Assembly: GCA_027487835.1 (NCBI GenBank)
Contig: JAIYCU010000009.1
Coordinates: 1-64,000 of the forward strand
Direction of reading: 5' to 3'
Origin: Bacteroidota bacterium
GTDB lineage: Bacteria; Bacteroidota; Bacteroidia; UKL13-3
Length of the DNA: 64,000 nt
Shown here: positions 1 through 9,609 of the stretch, in pieces
Numbering within the stretch: the stretch's first letter is position 1
How the letters are laid out: each line of letters opens with the position of its first letter
Position numbers and translations under genes: made by a program
Notes under the pieces: model-generated
What the model saw: the letters and a program-made list of their open reading frames with translations, nothing else
Databases searched by the model: none
What the model was told of the DNA's origin: nothing

Positions 1-1551
1 AATGTTTTGGATTCTTTAACCAATGAACCAATTGCTTATGCCTCTATCACCATTGGAAAAAGCGGCGGCCTAACAGATGATTATGGTCAAGCTTACATAA
101 AATTAGAGTCCATTAAAATCTCTGACACGCTATACATTTCAAGGGTTGGCTATAAATCAAATAAAGTATTTGTAACAAATCAAATTACAAGTTATACCAT
201 TAAACTTGTTCAAGCAGATGTAAAACTTAAAGAGGTTTCAATAATTGGTTTTACAGATGCAGAGCTTATTGATCGGTTGTTAACTGCTTACAAAAATACA
301 ATGCAAAGCAATAAATCATTTGCTGCTTTTTTAAATACCTACACCATAAAGGAAAACAATGAACCGGTGGAACATATATCTGGTGCTTATAATTTCATTT
401 TTTCTGGACCTAAACTAAATACCATCGAACTAAAACATGGTGATGTGGTTTTTCCTAAGGAAGAATTGAATAAAAACTTTCTTTCTATTGGCATTACAAA
501 ATTGTATATTTTATTAAATCCTTTTGGGTTGAATACTAGTAAACAGTTTGAGTCGCCTTACCGAATGCCCAAAAGTAAAACTTTAGACGGCTATAAGCTT
601 GGTTATGAAAGATTAGAAGAAGACAGAATTAGCATAAACTTTATATCAAAAAATAAGCTAAACAATGGGTACGCTGTTATTCGTTTAGATTCCTTAAAAT
701 TAGAGGAAGTAAGCATGACTTGGCGGTTTCTTGAAAATTACCCCATAGTATCTATTAATGAAAATGCCTCTATTTCAGATACCATGGTAATAAGCTCAAA
801 TACCTACTTTAAGAATGCAAAATTTACAAATCAGTTATTAAGATTTGACTTTGTTTATAATAAGGAAAGCATGAAAACGCGGAGTATCGGCAGCTTTGTG
901 GATTCAATTCCTTACGATTTGCCGATAAATTCCATTGAGTACAATAATGACTATTTTAACATTTTATCTCGACCCGCAATTAGCGCCTCTTTAAACCTTT
1001 TTGAAAATGATAAGAAGAACATAGGGAGATTGGATTCTATTTTTAATATTGGAATTGAAGAGACAACCTTATTAAGTTCACCACAACTAAGCAATGAAGT
1101 AAAGTCGGAGTTTACAGAAATCAGTTTTTTCAATGAAGAGTGGACTTTAGATTGGGGCAAAATAATGAATGGCAACCCTGAAAAGCCAATGGATTCAAAA
1201 ATCAAAACGATTATATATGCTGATAAAATTATTTATGAAGATTCAGTAATTTTTATAATTGAACCCATTTTTGATTATGCAAGAACAACCTATAATTATG
1301 AAAGAGATGCCAAAGCAGCTTCTTTTATTTCTAATTACTTTTATCTAACTAAAATACAATGTGATCTTTTGTATAAAGAATTAATTAATAGCAGGGTAAG
1401 CAGTTATGCGTCATTTAAAGAAATTGTGAAACAGCACGAAGAGGTGTTAAGAAAACGACAATGGAAATATAAATTCGATACCAATGGTGGTAATAATGAA
1501 CAGGAAATGAATAGGTGGAATAACCTAATTTACACTGAGCTTAATGAGTAA
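1..1551 (+). CDS. Exported protein with CarboxypepD_reg-like N-domain (5' partial)
   Basis: The 5' end lies outside the window. The frame is open from base 1, and the first start-like codon (TTG at 7) falls inside a domain, so about 516 residues of a longer protein are visible. Residues 1-70 resemble the beta-sandwich of carboxypeptidase-regulatory-like domains: EPIAYASITIG, a glycine turn followed by TDDYGQAYIKL, then LYISRVGYKS. Bacteroidota place this fold just after the signal peptide of many envelope proteins. The remaining ~440 residues show no motif I recognise, no obvious membrane segment and no TonB plug. A secreted or periplasmic location is inferred. It is followed by a 175-base gap before purL, so it probably ends its own transcript. 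Confidence 0.6.
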   Translation, partial: NVLDSLTNEPIAYASITIGKSGGLTDDYGQAYIKLESIKISDTLYISRVGYKSNKVFVTNQITSYTIKLVQADVKLKEVSIIGFTDAELIDRLLTAYKNTMQSNKSFAAFLNTYTIKENNEPVEHISGAYNFIFSGPKLNTIELKHGDVVFPKEELNKNFLSIGITKLYILLNPFGLNTSKQFESPYRMPKSKTLDGYKLGYERLEEDRISINFISKNKLNNGYAVIRLDSLKLEEVSMTWRFLENYPIVSINENASISDTMVISSNTYFKNAKFTNQLLRFDFVYNKESMKTRSIGSFVDSIPYDLPINSIEYNNDYFNILSRPAISASLNLFENDKKNIGRLDSIFNIGIEETTLLSSPQLSNEVKSEFTEISFFNEEWTLDWGKIMNGNPEKPMDSKIKTIIYADKIIYEDSVIFIIEPIFDYARTTYNYERDAKAASFISNYFYLTKIQCDLLYKELINSRVSSYASFKEIVKQHEEVLRKRQWKYKFDTNGGNNEQEMNRWNNLIYTELNE

Positions 1552-1619
1552 AATGGTTCTAACCTATTCAATTAAACTTGGAATAGAAGTAGCAGTAATT
1601 GTTATTCAGTTGGGTTTCG

Positions 1620-1628
1620 GGTTGAACC
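1620..1628. repeat. GGTTGAACC palindrome copy (intergenic)
   Basis: Perfect 4-bp arms GGTT/AACC around one base, in the gap between the partial envelope gene and purL. It is one of three intergenic copies of the short palindrome family spread through the window; the full position list is in the findings. Confidence 0.7.
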
Positions 1629-1674
1629 AAAGCCGTTTTTAGCAAATAAAGGTGACCATTATTTTCCTCACATC

Positions 1675-1706
1675 TTTGGCGATGCTTTAAGAAAAGTGCA
1701 AATTTG
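1675..1706 (+). promoter_or_regulatory. Predicted Bacteroidota promoter of purL
   Basis: TTTG at 1675-1678, a 20-base spacer, then CAAATTTG at 1699-1706. This differs at one position from the Bacteroidota -7 box TAnnTTTG and has the usual -33/-7 spacing. The ATG of purL follows about 20 bases downstream. Predicted from sequence pattern only. Confidence 0.45.
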
Positions 1707-1726
1707 CCCTTTCATTTAACGCAAAC

Positions 1727-3967
1727 ATGAGTCAGATGCAACCCGTAGGAAATCTTGCCACTTTAGAACAAGCCACCCAATTAGGTTTACGCCCCGAAGA
1801 ATTCGAAAAAATTAAAGAAATCTTGGGTCGCACCCCAACTTTCACAGAAATGAGCATTTACTCGGTAATGTGGAGCGAGCATTGTTCTTATAAAAACTCT
1901 ATTGTTTGGCTCAAAACGCTGCCTAAAGAAGGCGAAAAAATGCTGGCAAAGGCAGGCGAAGAAAATGCCGGCCTTATTGATATTGGTGACGGATTGGCCT
2001 GCTGCTTTAAGATTGAAAGTCATAATCACCCAAGTGCCATTGAGCCTTACCAAGGTGCCGCAACGGGTGTGGGTGGCATTAACCGCGATATCTTCTCTAT
2101 GGGCGCACGTCCCATTGCCCAAATGAATTCATTGCGTTTTGGAAATATAGAAAACGAACGCACCAAATGGCTGGTAAAAGGTGTAGTAAAAGGAATTGGA
2201 AACTATGGCAATGCCTTTGGAATTCCAACCGTTGGCGGCGAAGTATATTTTGACGATTGCTATCAAATCAATCCCTTAGTAAATGCCATGAGCGTAGGAA
2301 TTGCGAAAGTGGGTAAAACTGTTTCGGCCATTGCAGAAGGCGTAGGAAATCCAGTATATATTTATGGCTCTGCTACTGGTAAAGATGGTATTCACGGTGC
2401 GGCCTTTGCTTCTAAAGACATCACAGAAGATTCAGCCAAAGACCTTCCTTCTGTGCAAGTGGGCGATCCTTTTTGGGAGAAGCTTATCTTAGAAGCTACC
2501 ATGGAATTGCTAGAAACTACTGATGCGGTAGTTGGGATGCAAGACATGGGTGCAGCGGGTATCACCTGCTCTACCAGCGAAATGAGTGCAAAAAGTGGCA
2601 CAGGCATGAAAGTATGGTTAGATAAAGTTCCCATGCGCCAAGCAGGCATGAAAGATTGGGAAGTATTGCTTTCAGAAAGTCAGGAACGCATGTTGGTAGT
2701 AGTGCACAAAGGCAAAGAAGCAGAAGTAGAGAAAATATTTAAGAAGTGGGATTTAACCTACGCAGTAATTGGCGAGGTTACGGATACAGGTCGTGTACAA
2801 TATTTCATGGATGGAGAACTACGTGCCGATATCCCAGGAGAAAGCTTGGTATTAGGCGGTGGTGCGCCAGTTTACCACAGAGAATACAAAGAACCCCGTT
2901 ACTTTGAAGAAATTAATAAATTTGATTTGAACCAAATTGCCGATATTGATTTGGCTGCAGCTCCTGCGGTGGCTAAAGCATTAATGGCGCATCCAAATAT
3001 TGCAAGCAAACGTTGGGTGTATAACCAATACGATAGCATGGTGGGAACGGTAAACCAAACCACCAATGCACCTAGTGATGCCGCCGTGGTTAAAGTAAAA
3101 GGTAGTAACCGTAGCATTGCCATGACAGTAGATTGCAATAGCCGCTTTGTATATGCCGATCCATTTAAAGGCGCTATGATAGCAGTGGCAGAAGCAGCAA
3201 GAAACTTGGTTTGCAGCGGCGCCGAACCTGCAGGTGTTACCAATTGCTTAAACTTTGGTAATCCATACAATCCAGAAGTTTATTACCAATTTGTATATGC
3301 CATTAAAGGCATGGGCGAGGCCTGCAAGAAATTTGATACGCCCGTAACAGGTGGAAATGTAAGTTTTTACAACCAAAGCTCAGACGACAATGCCGTGTTT
3401 CCAACCCCAACCATTGGCATGGTAGGCTTATTGCCAAAAGGTTCAAAACACATGACTTTAAACTTTAAACAAGCAGGGGATGTGATTGTCATGTTGGGTC
3501 AAACCCAAAACGATTTAGGCTGCTCGCATTACTTGGCACATTACCTTAAAGTAGCACAATCTCCAGCACCTTGGTTTGATTTAGACCAAGAATACAACAT
3601 GCAACAGGCTGTATTAAAATTAATAGGGGCCGGTTTGATCCAAAGCGCCCATGATGTAAGTGAAGGAGGATTATTAACTTGTTTATTGGAATCTGCCTTT
3701 GTTGATAATTTTGGATTTGATATCCAGCAAACTGCAGGAAGTAGATTGGATGCCTTTTTGTTTGGCGAAGCCCAAGGCAGGGTAGTTGTAAGTATAAACC
3801 CAGCAAAATTAGCCGACGTAGAAAGCCTATTGAATAGGCTTAATCTATCCTTTGAAAAATTAGGAACGGTAAGCGCAAATGGTATTAAAGTAAATGGAGT
3901 AGATTTTGGCAGTACAGCAAATTACAGCCAGATTTATAACAACAGTTTGGCTAGCCAGTTGAACTAA
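1727..3967 (+). CDS. purL: Phosphoribosylformylglycinamidine synthase subunit PurL (small type)
   Basis: Catalyses the ATP-dependent conversion of FGAR to FGAM in purine synthesis. At 746 aa it is the small PurL type that works with separate PurQ (glutaminase) and PurS, neither of which is in the window. Visible motifs are [11 protein letters not shown] (48-58), the ATP/Mg-binding stretch [15 protein letters not shown] (96-110) followed by [19 protein letters not shown]-like sequence, [10 protein letters not shown], the second-half [11 protein letters not shown], and HDVSEGGLL near the C-terminus. The start at MSQMQP is followed at once by family-like sequence and has a promoter-like element about 20 bases upstream. 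It is followed by tatC after 50 bases, with a 14-bp palindrome between them. Confidence 0.95.
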   Translation: MSQMQPVGNLATLEQATQLGLRPEEFEKIKEILGRTPTFTEMSIYSVMWSEHCSYKNSIVWLKTLPKEGEKMLAKAGEENAGLIDIGDGLACCFKIESHNHPSAIEPYQGAATGVGGINRDIFSMGARPIAQMNSLRFGNIENERTKWLVKGVVKGIGNYGNAFGIPTVGGEVYFDDCYQINPLVNAMSVGIAKVGKTVSAIAEGVGNPVYIYGSATGKDGIHGAAFASKDITEDSAKDLPSVQVGDPFWEKLILEATMELLETTDAVVGMQDMGAAGITCSTSEMSAKSGTGMKVWLDKVPMRQAGMKDWEVLLSESQERMLVVVHKGKEAEVEKIFKKWDLTYAVIGEVTDTGRVQYFMDGELRADIPGESLVLGGGAPVYHREYKEPRYFEEINKFDLNQIADIDLAAAPAVAKALMAHPNIASKRWVYNQYDSMVGTVNQTTNAPSDAAVVKVKGSNRSIAMTVDCNSRFVYADPFKGAMIAVAEAARNLVCSGAEPAGVTNCLNFGNPYNPEVYYQFVYAIKGMGEACKKFDTPVTGGNVSFYNQSSDDNAVFPTPTIGMVGLLPKGSKHMTLNFKQAGDVIVMLGQTQNDLGCSHYLAHYLKVAQSPAPWFDLDQEYNMQQAVLKLIGAGLIQSAHDVSEGGLLTCLLESAFVDNFGFDIQQTAGSRLDAFLFGEAQGRVVVSINPAKLADVESLLNRLNLSFEKLGTVSANGIKVNGVDFGSTANYSQIYNNSLASQLN

Positions 3968-3970
3968 AAT

Positions 3971-3984
3971 TATGGGTACCCATA
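3971..3984. repeat. Perfect 14-bp palindrome between purL and tatC
   Basis: TATGGGTACCCATA reads identically on both strands and begins three bases after the purL stop codon. It has no spacer and only a short T-rich stretch follows, so it is a poor rho-independent terminator. A protein-binding dyad or a processing hairpin are alternatives. Confidence 0.5.
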
Positions 3985-4017
3985 GATTTTATCCTTAATA
4001 TTGCACCAAAATAAATA

Positions 4018-4842
4018 ATGCCTTTAGACCAAATAGACTTAGACAAAGAGGAGAAAGAAATGGGTTTTTTTGATCATATTGATGATTTAAGAAAGCATCT
4101 ATTTCGTTCTGCAATTGCAGTAATAGCTGCCGCTGTTACCATGTTTTTTAACAAGGCATTTCTATTTGATACCGTACTTTTTGGTCCGGTTCACAAAGAT
4201 TTCTGGACCTATCGTAAGATGTGTGAGTTAAGCCATCAGCTTACGGGAAATGATGAGTATTGCGTTAAAGAAATTGGCTTTGTATTATCCAATATTGATA
4301 TCACGGGGCAATTTACCCAGCACTTGTTTATCTCCTTTATTGCAGGTATTGTCATTGCTTTTCCCTTTGTATTGTGGCAATTTTGGCTATTTATAAAACC
4401 AGCTCTGAGCAAAAAGGAAATTGGGTATGCAAAGGGTTTTGTATTCTTTAGTTCAGGTTTATTTTTTGTAGGAATTCTGTTTGGCTATTTCTTTTTGACC
4501 CCACTCTCAGTTAATTTCTTAGGCTCATATAAAGTTAGCGAATTGGTAAGCAATGAGATTAATTTAGAGTCTTATGTATCCTTTATTTCAACCTTAACCT
4601 TTGCAACGGGTTTGATATTTGAGATGCCAGTTTTGGCCTATTTTCTAGCAAAAATTGGCATTTTGGGAAGCAAGTTTCTACGCAGTTCTAGAAGGTATGC
4701 AGTGGTAATAATCCTAATTTTAGCTGGCATTTTAACCCCCTCACCAGACATTGCCAGCATGGTAATGATGGCTTTGCCTCTATATGCTTTATTTGAAATA
4801 AGCATTTTGGTAGTGGCAAAAGTAGAGGAGCGGAAGGGATAG
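4018..4842 (+). CDS. tatC: Sec-independent protein translocase TatC
   Basis: Core membrane subunit of the twin-arginine pathway, which exports folded proteins. At 274 aa it is near the usual length. The family N-terminal signature is present as MGFFDHIDDLRKHLFRS (about 15-31), followed by hydrophobic segments around 32-48, 104-127, 141-165, 190-212 and 228-265. The conserved periplasmic/TM4 region reads TFATGLIFEMPVLAYFL, keeping the family Phe-Glu. The loop between TM1 and TM2 is long and carries two Cys (around 57 and 76), which could be a periplasmic disulfide. No tatA or tatB lies nearby. The ATG follows an AT-rich leader with a TAATATTG element at 3996-4003. Confidence 0.93.
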   Translation: MPLDQIDLDKEEKEMGFFDHIDDLRKHLFRSAIAVIAAAVTMFFNKAFLFDTVLFGPVHKDFWTYRKMCELSHQLTGNDEYCVKEIGFVLSNIDITGQFTQHLFISFIAGIVIAFPFVLWQFWLFIKPALSKKEIGYAKGFVFFSSGLFFVGILFGYFFLTPLSVNFLGSYKVSELVSNEINLESYVSFISTLTFATGLIFEMPVLAYFLAKIGILGSKFLRSSRRYAVVIILILAGILTPSPDIASMVMMALPLYALFEISILVVAKVEERKG

Positions 4843-4871
4843 GATTAGCCAAACTTCCTTATCTTCGTCCC

Positions 4872-5300
4872 ATGAAAATAGCAATTGGCTGCGATCACGC
4901 AGGTTTTGAATACAAAGAAGCCATTAAATCTCAATTGGCTGAGTTGGGCCATGAGGCAGTAGATTTTGGCACGCATAATACCGAGTCTATGGATTATCCC
5001 GATACCACACACCCAACTGCCAATGCAGTAGAATCTAAATCTTGTGAACTGGGAATCCTCATTTGTGGCAGCGCTAATGGTGTTGCAATGACTGCCAACA
5101 AACACCAAGGAATTCGTGCCGCTATTTGCTGGGAACCAGAACTCAGTAAATTGGCGCGCACCCACAACGATGCAAACATGGTTTGCCTGCCTGCACGTTT
5201 TATTTCTTTAGAAACAGCCAAAGAAATAGTAGCCATTTTCTTGTCGACTCCCTTTGAAGGCGGACGTCATGCCAACCGCGTTAATAAAATTGCCTGCTAA
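4872..5300 (+). CDS. rpiB: Ribose-5-phosphate isomerase B
   Basis: Interconverts ribose 5-phosphate and ribulose 5-phosphate in the pentose phosphate pathway. The 142-aa protein has the full RpiB/LacAB signature: IGCDHAGFEYKEAIK at the N-terminus, the active-site segment GILICGSANGVAMTANK with the catalytic Cys at 65, and THNDAN (97-102) carrying the ring-opening His. The start ATG follows TATCTTCG (4860-4867), a variant of the -7 box, by four bases, suggesting a very short leader. The next gene (MeaB-type GTPase) begins six bases after the stop codon, so the two are probably cotranscribed. Confidence 0.93.
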   Translation: MKIAIGCDHAGFEYKEAIKSQLAELGHEAVDFGTHNTESMDYPDTTHPTANAVESKSCELGILICGSANGVAMTANKHQGIRAAICWEPELSKLARTHNDANMVCLPARFISLETAKEIVAIFLSTPFEGGRHANRVNKIAC

Positions 5301-5306
5301 TAAACG

Positions 5307-6200
5307 ATGAGCGATTTAAAGTCGGCTTTAATTAGCGGCGATAAAAGAGCCTTGGCCCGCGTAATTAGCTTGGTAGAAAACCAACATCCTCAAGCGCTTT
5401 CGTTATTGCAAGATCTTGCTTTTAACCAAGCGCCACTTATTGGAATTACAGGTCCTCCTGGTGCCGGAAAAAGCACCCTTATTAATGCTTTGTGTAGTTT
5501 TTGGCTAGCGCAAGGTTTAAAGGTTGGCATTGTGGCGGTAGACCCAAGTTCGCCTTTTAACCAAGGCGCACTTATGGGCGATAGATTGCGTATGAGCGAA
5601 CATTTTCTGCACCCCAACTTGTTCATCAGAAGCATGGCAAGTAGGGGCAACTTAGGTGGGTTGTCTCCTAAAATTTTTGAAGTATGTGATTTGTTTCGTG
5701 CGGCGGGTTTTGATAAAATTATCATTGAAACTGTAGGCGTAGGACAAAGTGAGGTGGAAATTGCAGGCTTGGCCGACACCACGGTGCTGGTTTTAGTACC
5801 AGAAGCAGGAGATGATATACAGGCCATCAAGAGTGGTATCATGGAAATTGGTGAAGTGTATGTGGTTAATAAATCAGACCGCGAAGGCGCCGATGTATTT
5901 TACAAAAACTTGGTATTGCTTGCTCATACACATGCTAGTCCCGAATGGGAAACCCCTGTAATCAAAACGGTAGCACAAAAAAATATTGGCATCGAAAGTT
6001 TGGTTCAAGCCATAGAAAACCATAGAAAAGCACCGATTAAGCTAGAGCAAAAATCTCAACTATTAGCAGCCAGAGCACTTATGATGATTGCAGGTTTGCG
6101 CACTAAAGACATAAACCCAATTGATTTAAGCAAAGAAATATTGGTTGGTTTGAACCAACCTAACTTTAACCTATATAAACTTGTGGCAGCGTATGCCTAA
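5307..6200 (+). CDS. meaB: MeaB/ArgK-family G-protein chaperone
   Basis: P-loop GTPase of the MeaB family, which protects and reloads adenosylcobalamin in methylmalonyl-CoA mutase. Its Walker A is GPPGAGKST (49-57). The family switch region VDPSSPFNQGALMGDRLRM, the IIETVGVGQSEVEIAGLAD stretch and the NKSD base-recognition motif are all present. At 297 aa it is a little shorter than most members, mainly at the C-terminus, where the dimerisation arm lies. No mutase gene is in the window, so the client is inferred from the family. It contains the longest member of the short palindrome family (6143-6160), read in frame as GLNQ. Confidence 0.88.
   Translation: MSDLKSALISGDKRALARVISLVENQHPQALSLLQDLAFNQAPLIGITGPPGAGKSTLINALCSFWLAQGLKVGIVAVDPSSPFNQGALMGDRLRMSEHFLHPNLFIRSMASRGNLGGLSPKIFEVCDLFRAAGFDKIIIETVGVGQSEVEIAGLADTTVLVLVPEAGDDIQAIKSGIMEIGEVYVVNKSDREGADVFYKNLVLLAHTHASPEWETPVIKTVAQKNIGIESLVQAIENHRKAPIKLEQKSQLLAARALMMIAGLRTKDINPIDLSKEILVGLNQPNFNLYKLVAAYA
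6143..6160. repeat. Extended GGTTTGAACC palindrome inside meaB
   Basis: The arms GGTTGGTT and AACCAACC are exact reverse complements around a TG centre, an 18-bp dyad inside a coding sequence (codons for VGLNQP). It is the longest member I found of the palindrome family in this window. Confidence 0.75.
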
Positions 6201-6222
6201 AAAATAAATAATACTTAGCATC

Positions 6223-7125
6223 ATGAAAGTAAGCGGATTCTCCTACGTTAGAAACGGGTTAACTTACAATTACCCATTTATTCAAGCCATAAAATCTATA
6301 CTCCCTGTTTGCGATGAATTTGTGATTGCAGTTGGAGATTCAAATGATGGCACCCGCGAGGCCATTGAGGCGATTGGAGATAATAAGATTCGTATCATTG
6401 ATACTATTTGGGATGAAAATAACCGCAAAAGCGGCAAAATCTTTGGTCAACAAGCCAATATTGCCTTAAGAGAAACCACAGGAGATTGGGCTTTTCATAT
6501 TCAGGCAGATGAGTGCATCCATGAAAACGATTTGAATAAAATTTATGAATTTATTAAACGTGCCGACAAAGACGAACGCATAGAAGGGTTGTTGTTTAAT
6601 TTCTTGAATTTTTATGGAAGTTATAAATACCTAAATGGTTCAAGATACCAACATACTAGAGAGGTTAGGGTGATTAGAAACAATCGTAATATTTACTCCT
6701 ATAAAGATTCGCAAGGTTTTAGAAGATATCCTTCGTTTGCAGATTATGAGCAGGAGCATAAGGGCTTTAAACTAAAAGTGTTAGATACCGATTTACCAGT
6801 GTTTCATTATAACTATGTAAGAAGGCCAGAAAATATGAGTAAGAAGGCCGAGTTTTTTGAAAAGTTTTGGCACAACGACCAATACCTTGAAAAAAAGTAC
6901 TTGGAGAAAAAATCCTTTGATTATTATAATAGTATTGATAGGGTAAAATTATTTACTGGCACCCACCCAGCCTTGCTTAAAAGTGAGGTAGATGCAGAGG
7001 ATTGGGAGTTTGACCCAGCTAAGATTACCAAAATAATGCCGCTAAAAGACAAGGTAATTTATGCTATTGAGGATTTATTGCAATACCGTTTTGGCGACTA
7101 TAAAAACTATGTGAAGCTTGGGTAG
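6223..7125 (+). CDS. Glycosyltransferase, GT2-like (GT-A fold)
   Basis: The 300-aa protein starts with a GT-A nucleotide-sugar fold: an N-terminal strand (SGFSYVRNG), DEFVIAVGDSNDGTREAIE around 32-50, and an acidic metal-binding motif in HIQADECIHEND (about 91-102). The loop GKIFGQQANIALRETTGDW matches the segment that precedes the DxD-like site in GT2 enzymes. There is no membrane segment, so it is probably cytoplasmic. The donor and acceptor cannot be read from the sequence. It lies 22 bases after meaB and 20 before the reductase, so one transcript is possible, but the functions do not obviously connect. Confidence 0.75.
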   Translation: MKVSGFSYVRNGLTYNYPFIQAIKSILPVCDEFVIAVGDSNDGTREAIEAIGDNKIRIIDTIWDENNRKSGKIFGQQANIALRETTGDWAFHIQADECIHENDLNKIYEFIKRADKDERIEGLLFNFLNFYGSYKYLNGSRYQHTREVRVIRNNRNIYSYKDSQGFRRYPSFADYEQEHKGFKLKVLDTDLPVFHYNYVRRPENMSKKAEFFEKFWHNDQYLEKKYLEKKSFDYYNSIDRVKLFTGTHPALLKSEVDAEDWEFDPAKITKIMPLKDKVIYAIEDLLQYRFGDYKNYVKLG

Positions 7126-7145
7126 TTTATAGTTAAAAGATAATT

Positions 7146-7718
7146 ATGCGCATCTGTGTCATTTCGGGGAGTGCTCGCACCAATAACAATACCATTAGGG
7201 TAGCAAAGGCAATAGCAAGGGTTTTAGGTCAGGCCCATTCAGTTGAGGTGATAGACTTTGTTAATTATGATATCCCGCTGATTGCACAAGGAGGATTAAA
7301 TACAAGCCAGTTAACTACCTTCCAACAATCCTTAGTACGCTCAATGGATGAGGCGCATATCGTTGTTATGATTTCTCCTGAATACAATTGGAGTACTACA
7401 CCAGAAATTTTAAACATGTTGCATTTATTGCCCAACAAACCTTTGGCACATTTATTTAATAACAAAGTGTTTTCGTTTGTAGGGGTATCCACAGGAAAAG
7501 GTGGTAAAGCACCTGCCATACACTTAATGCAAATTGTAAATAAACTAATAAGTTTTGGCGATCATGATTCCATTGTTTCCTCTAGAATATTTGAAGCACA
7601 TTTTACTAAAGAGGTATTAGATGAGCAAGGTAATAGCTTGGGAAATCCTTTATTTGATAAAGGCTTGGAAGATTATTGTGCTTATACCCTTAGGATGGCA
7701 CAACGTTGGTTTAAATAA
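7146..7718 (+). CDS. NADPH-dependent FMN reductase family protein
   Basis: Flavodoxin-like fold oxidoreductase of 190 aa. The phosphate-binding loop reads SGSARTNNNTIRVAKAIA near the N-terminus, and the flavin-contacting motif SPEYNWSTTPEILN corresponds to the SPEYNxSxPxxLKN signature of the family. These enzymes reduce FMN, quinones or azo compounds with NAD(P)H; which is used here is unknown. Its stop codon abuts the stop of the oppositely oriented gldH with no intervening base, so the two transcripts converge without a visible terminator. Confidence 0.85.
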   Translation: MRICVISGSARTNNNTIRVAKAIARVLGQAHSVEVIDFVNYDIPLIAQGGLNTSQLTTFQQSLVRSMDEAHIVVMISPEYNWSTTPEILNMLHLLPNKPLAHLFNNKVFSFVGVSTGKGGKAPAIHLMQIVNKLISFGDHDSIVSSRIFEAHFTKEVLDEQGNSLGNPLFDKGLEDYCAYTLRMAQRWFK

Positions 7719-8198
7719 TTAGTGGGTTAAGGCAACATCTTCTACACGCATGCCTGCAGCCATTATATGTGGCAAAGTATCTAAACGCATGTTTTGTGCT
7801 ACATCAAAATGATATAGGCCTTTTTCCTTGAACCTAACTCTTTCCATTACGGGAATTTGAAAATCAAACAAATCGCCTAAGCCTTTCCCTAACCATTTTC
7901 CATTAGGGTCAATCAAGGTTAACTCCCTTCTAAAAGAAGTATCTTTATTAGAAGGAGTTCTTTGGTGAAGCATAATAAACAAATTACTAAATGGATATTC
8001 ATTATTGGCCCTAACATTTACATAAACAGAGTAGACTCTATTGGTATCTTTAATTTCAAAATCGAAGCCTAAATTATTTTTATAATACCAGCCTGAAGCC
8101 GGTATTTCTTTGTTTTCATCAATAATTCGTGCTTTATCACAACCACTAAAGCATAGCAAACTTATAAAGCATATTAAAGAAAATAATACTATCCTCAT
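7719..8198 (-). CDS. gldH: Gliding motility lipoprotein GldH
   Basis: 159-aa lipoprotein required for gliding in Bacteroidota and tied to the type IX secretion machinery. The signal peptide ends in a lipobox (CFSGC, Cys about residue 20). The mature part matches GldH in its SGWYYKNNLGFDFEIKDT stretch, the strand YSVYVNVRANNEYPFSNLF and the GKGLGDLFDFQIPV segment. The start codon overlaps the ricT stop codon (ATGA at 8195-8198 on the minus strand), so translation is probably coupled. Gliding itself is not proven, since gldH also occurs in non-gliding members that secrete through T9SS. Confidence 0.88.
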   Translation of the reverse strand: MRIVLFSLICFISLLCFSGCDKARIIDENKEIPASGWYYKNNLGFDFEIKDTNRVYSVYVNVRANNEYPFSNLFIMLHQRTPSNKDTSFRRELTLIDPNGKWLGKGLGDLFDFQIPVMERVRFKEKGLYHFDVAQNMRLDTLPHIMAAGMRVEDVALTH

Positions 8199-9544
8199 GC
8201 TGGATTTTCAGGTTTTGGTTTGTTGGGGTTATTTCTATTTGGATTATTATAAGGTCTGTTAGGCCTGTTATTTTTTTGGTTTTGAGGTGGCCTATTTCTA
8301 TTTTCTTGTGGCCTTTCTGCAGTTGGCCTTTCGGTATTAGTAGGTCGGTCTGTTTGCGGCCTATCTTGTGTCATCTTTATCGCTTGTGGACTTCTTGGTC
8401 CAGGCTGCCCTTGTCCTTGAGGTCGGTTATTGCCTTTTCCTTTTCTCCTGCGGTCGCGATCATCTAAACGCGTTAAGCTGCCAGTACCCATGTCATTTTT
8501 AAACTCAAGTTCGCCTTTGTCTGATTTGAGTTGTTTCTTTTCTTGCACCAAGATAGGAGGGAATTCTCCTTTTTTGTTCAGACTTTGAATATTTCTTACT
8601 TCTGCAACTGGAAGATTAATCCATTCTCCTCCAATCTCTGTGTAAGGTGCAAACCACATTACACGTTTTAGAATATCAGTTTTTACTTGCTTGTAAACGC
8701 GGTTATCTTCGAAGGTAAGGCTAATGTTATTTTCATCTGGGAATTCCTTCAATGCCTCTAGGTATGAATCAAGTTCAAAGTTTAAGCAGCATTTTAATTT
8801 ACCACATTGGCCACTTAACTTTAGCGGATTAAGTGATAAATTTTGATAGCGTGCAGCGCTTGTATTTACGAGTTTAAAATCTGTTAGCCATGTGCTGCAG
8901 CAAAGTTCTCTGCCACAAGAGCCAATGCCGCCTAATCTGCCGGCTTCTTGTCTATACCCAATTTGACGCATTTCAATGCGTACTTTAAAAGAATCGGCTA
9001 GTTTTTTTATGAGTTCTCTAAAGTCTACCCGTTCATCAGCCGTATAAAAAAAAGTTGCCTTTCTGCGATCACCTTGATATTCAACATCGCTTAGCTTCAT
9101 GCTTAAGCCAAGTTCCATGGCAATACTTCTTGCCTTATACATGGTGGGCACCTCAAGCTCTTTATTTTCTTTATGTCTTGCAATGTCTGCCTCATTGGCT
9201 TTTCGCAAAATCTTTTTATAGTCGGTGTCGTGTTCGCTTCTATTATACTTTTTAAGTTGCAAACGCACTAGCTCTCCTTTAAGGTTTACTTTGCCTATAT
9301 CGTAGCCGTTTTCAACTTCTATAACTACATACTCATTAATGAAAAATTCGTTTAGGTTCGTTGCTTTAAAAAACTCTTTTCTAGTTCCTTTAAATTGAAC
9401 TTCAACAATATCAAAGGGTTTCATATGCGGAGGTAATTCCATTTCCGCCAACCAATCATAGGTATTTAATTTATTACAGCCACCGCTGCTACATCCTCCA
9501 CTGCAGCCACCGCCGGTGCTGCAACCGCCTGATCCACATCCCAT
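8195..9544 (-). CDS. ricT: PSP1-domain protein, RicT/YaaT-like
   Basis: 449 aa. The PSP1 core (about 35-300) is followed by a disordered tail from about 345 rich in Arg, Asn, Pro and Gln. Cys clusters CGRELCC and SGQCGKLKCCLNF match the iron-sulfur-binding region described for the Bacillus RicT subunit of the RicAFT complex. The N-terminus is striking: five Cys in the first 23 residues within a Gly/Ser run (positions 3, 8, 14, 18, 23). It lies downstream of holB with 65 bases between and overlaps gldH by four bases. In Firmicutes this protein aids RNA maturation by RNase Y; the role in Bacteroidota is inferred. Confidence 0.85.
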   Translation of the reverse strand: MGCGSGGCSTGGGCSGGCSSGGCNKLNTYDWLAEMELPPHMKPFDIVEVQFKGTRKEFFKATNLNEFFINEYVVIEVENGYDIGKVNLKGELVRLQLKKYNRSEHDTDYKKILRKANEADIARHKENKELEVPTMYKARSIAMELGLSMKLSDVEYQGDRRKATFFYTADERVDFRELIKKLADSFKVRIEMRQIGYRQEAGRLGGIGSCGRELCCSTWLTDFKLVNTSAARYQNLSLNPLKLSGQCGKLKCCLNFELDSYLEALKEFPDENNISLTFEDNRVYKQVKTDILKRVMWFAPYTEIGGEWINLPVAEVRNIQSLNKKGEFPPILVQEKKQLKSDKGELEFKNDMGTGSLTRLDDRDRRRKGKGNNRPQGQGQPGPRSPQAIKMTQDRPQTDRPTNTERPTAERPQENRNRPPQNQKNNRPNRPYNNPNRNNPNKPKPENPA

Positions 9545-9609
9545 ACTATTTATATTTTTTTTCTAAGTAAGGTTCAACAATTATACTGTTTACACAGTTT
9601 TTAAAACAC

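Noticed and set aside
5390-5842. 150-aa antisense open frame within meaB
   Set aside because: It mirrors a well-conserved gene on the opposite strand, has no recognisable motif and no start context of its own.
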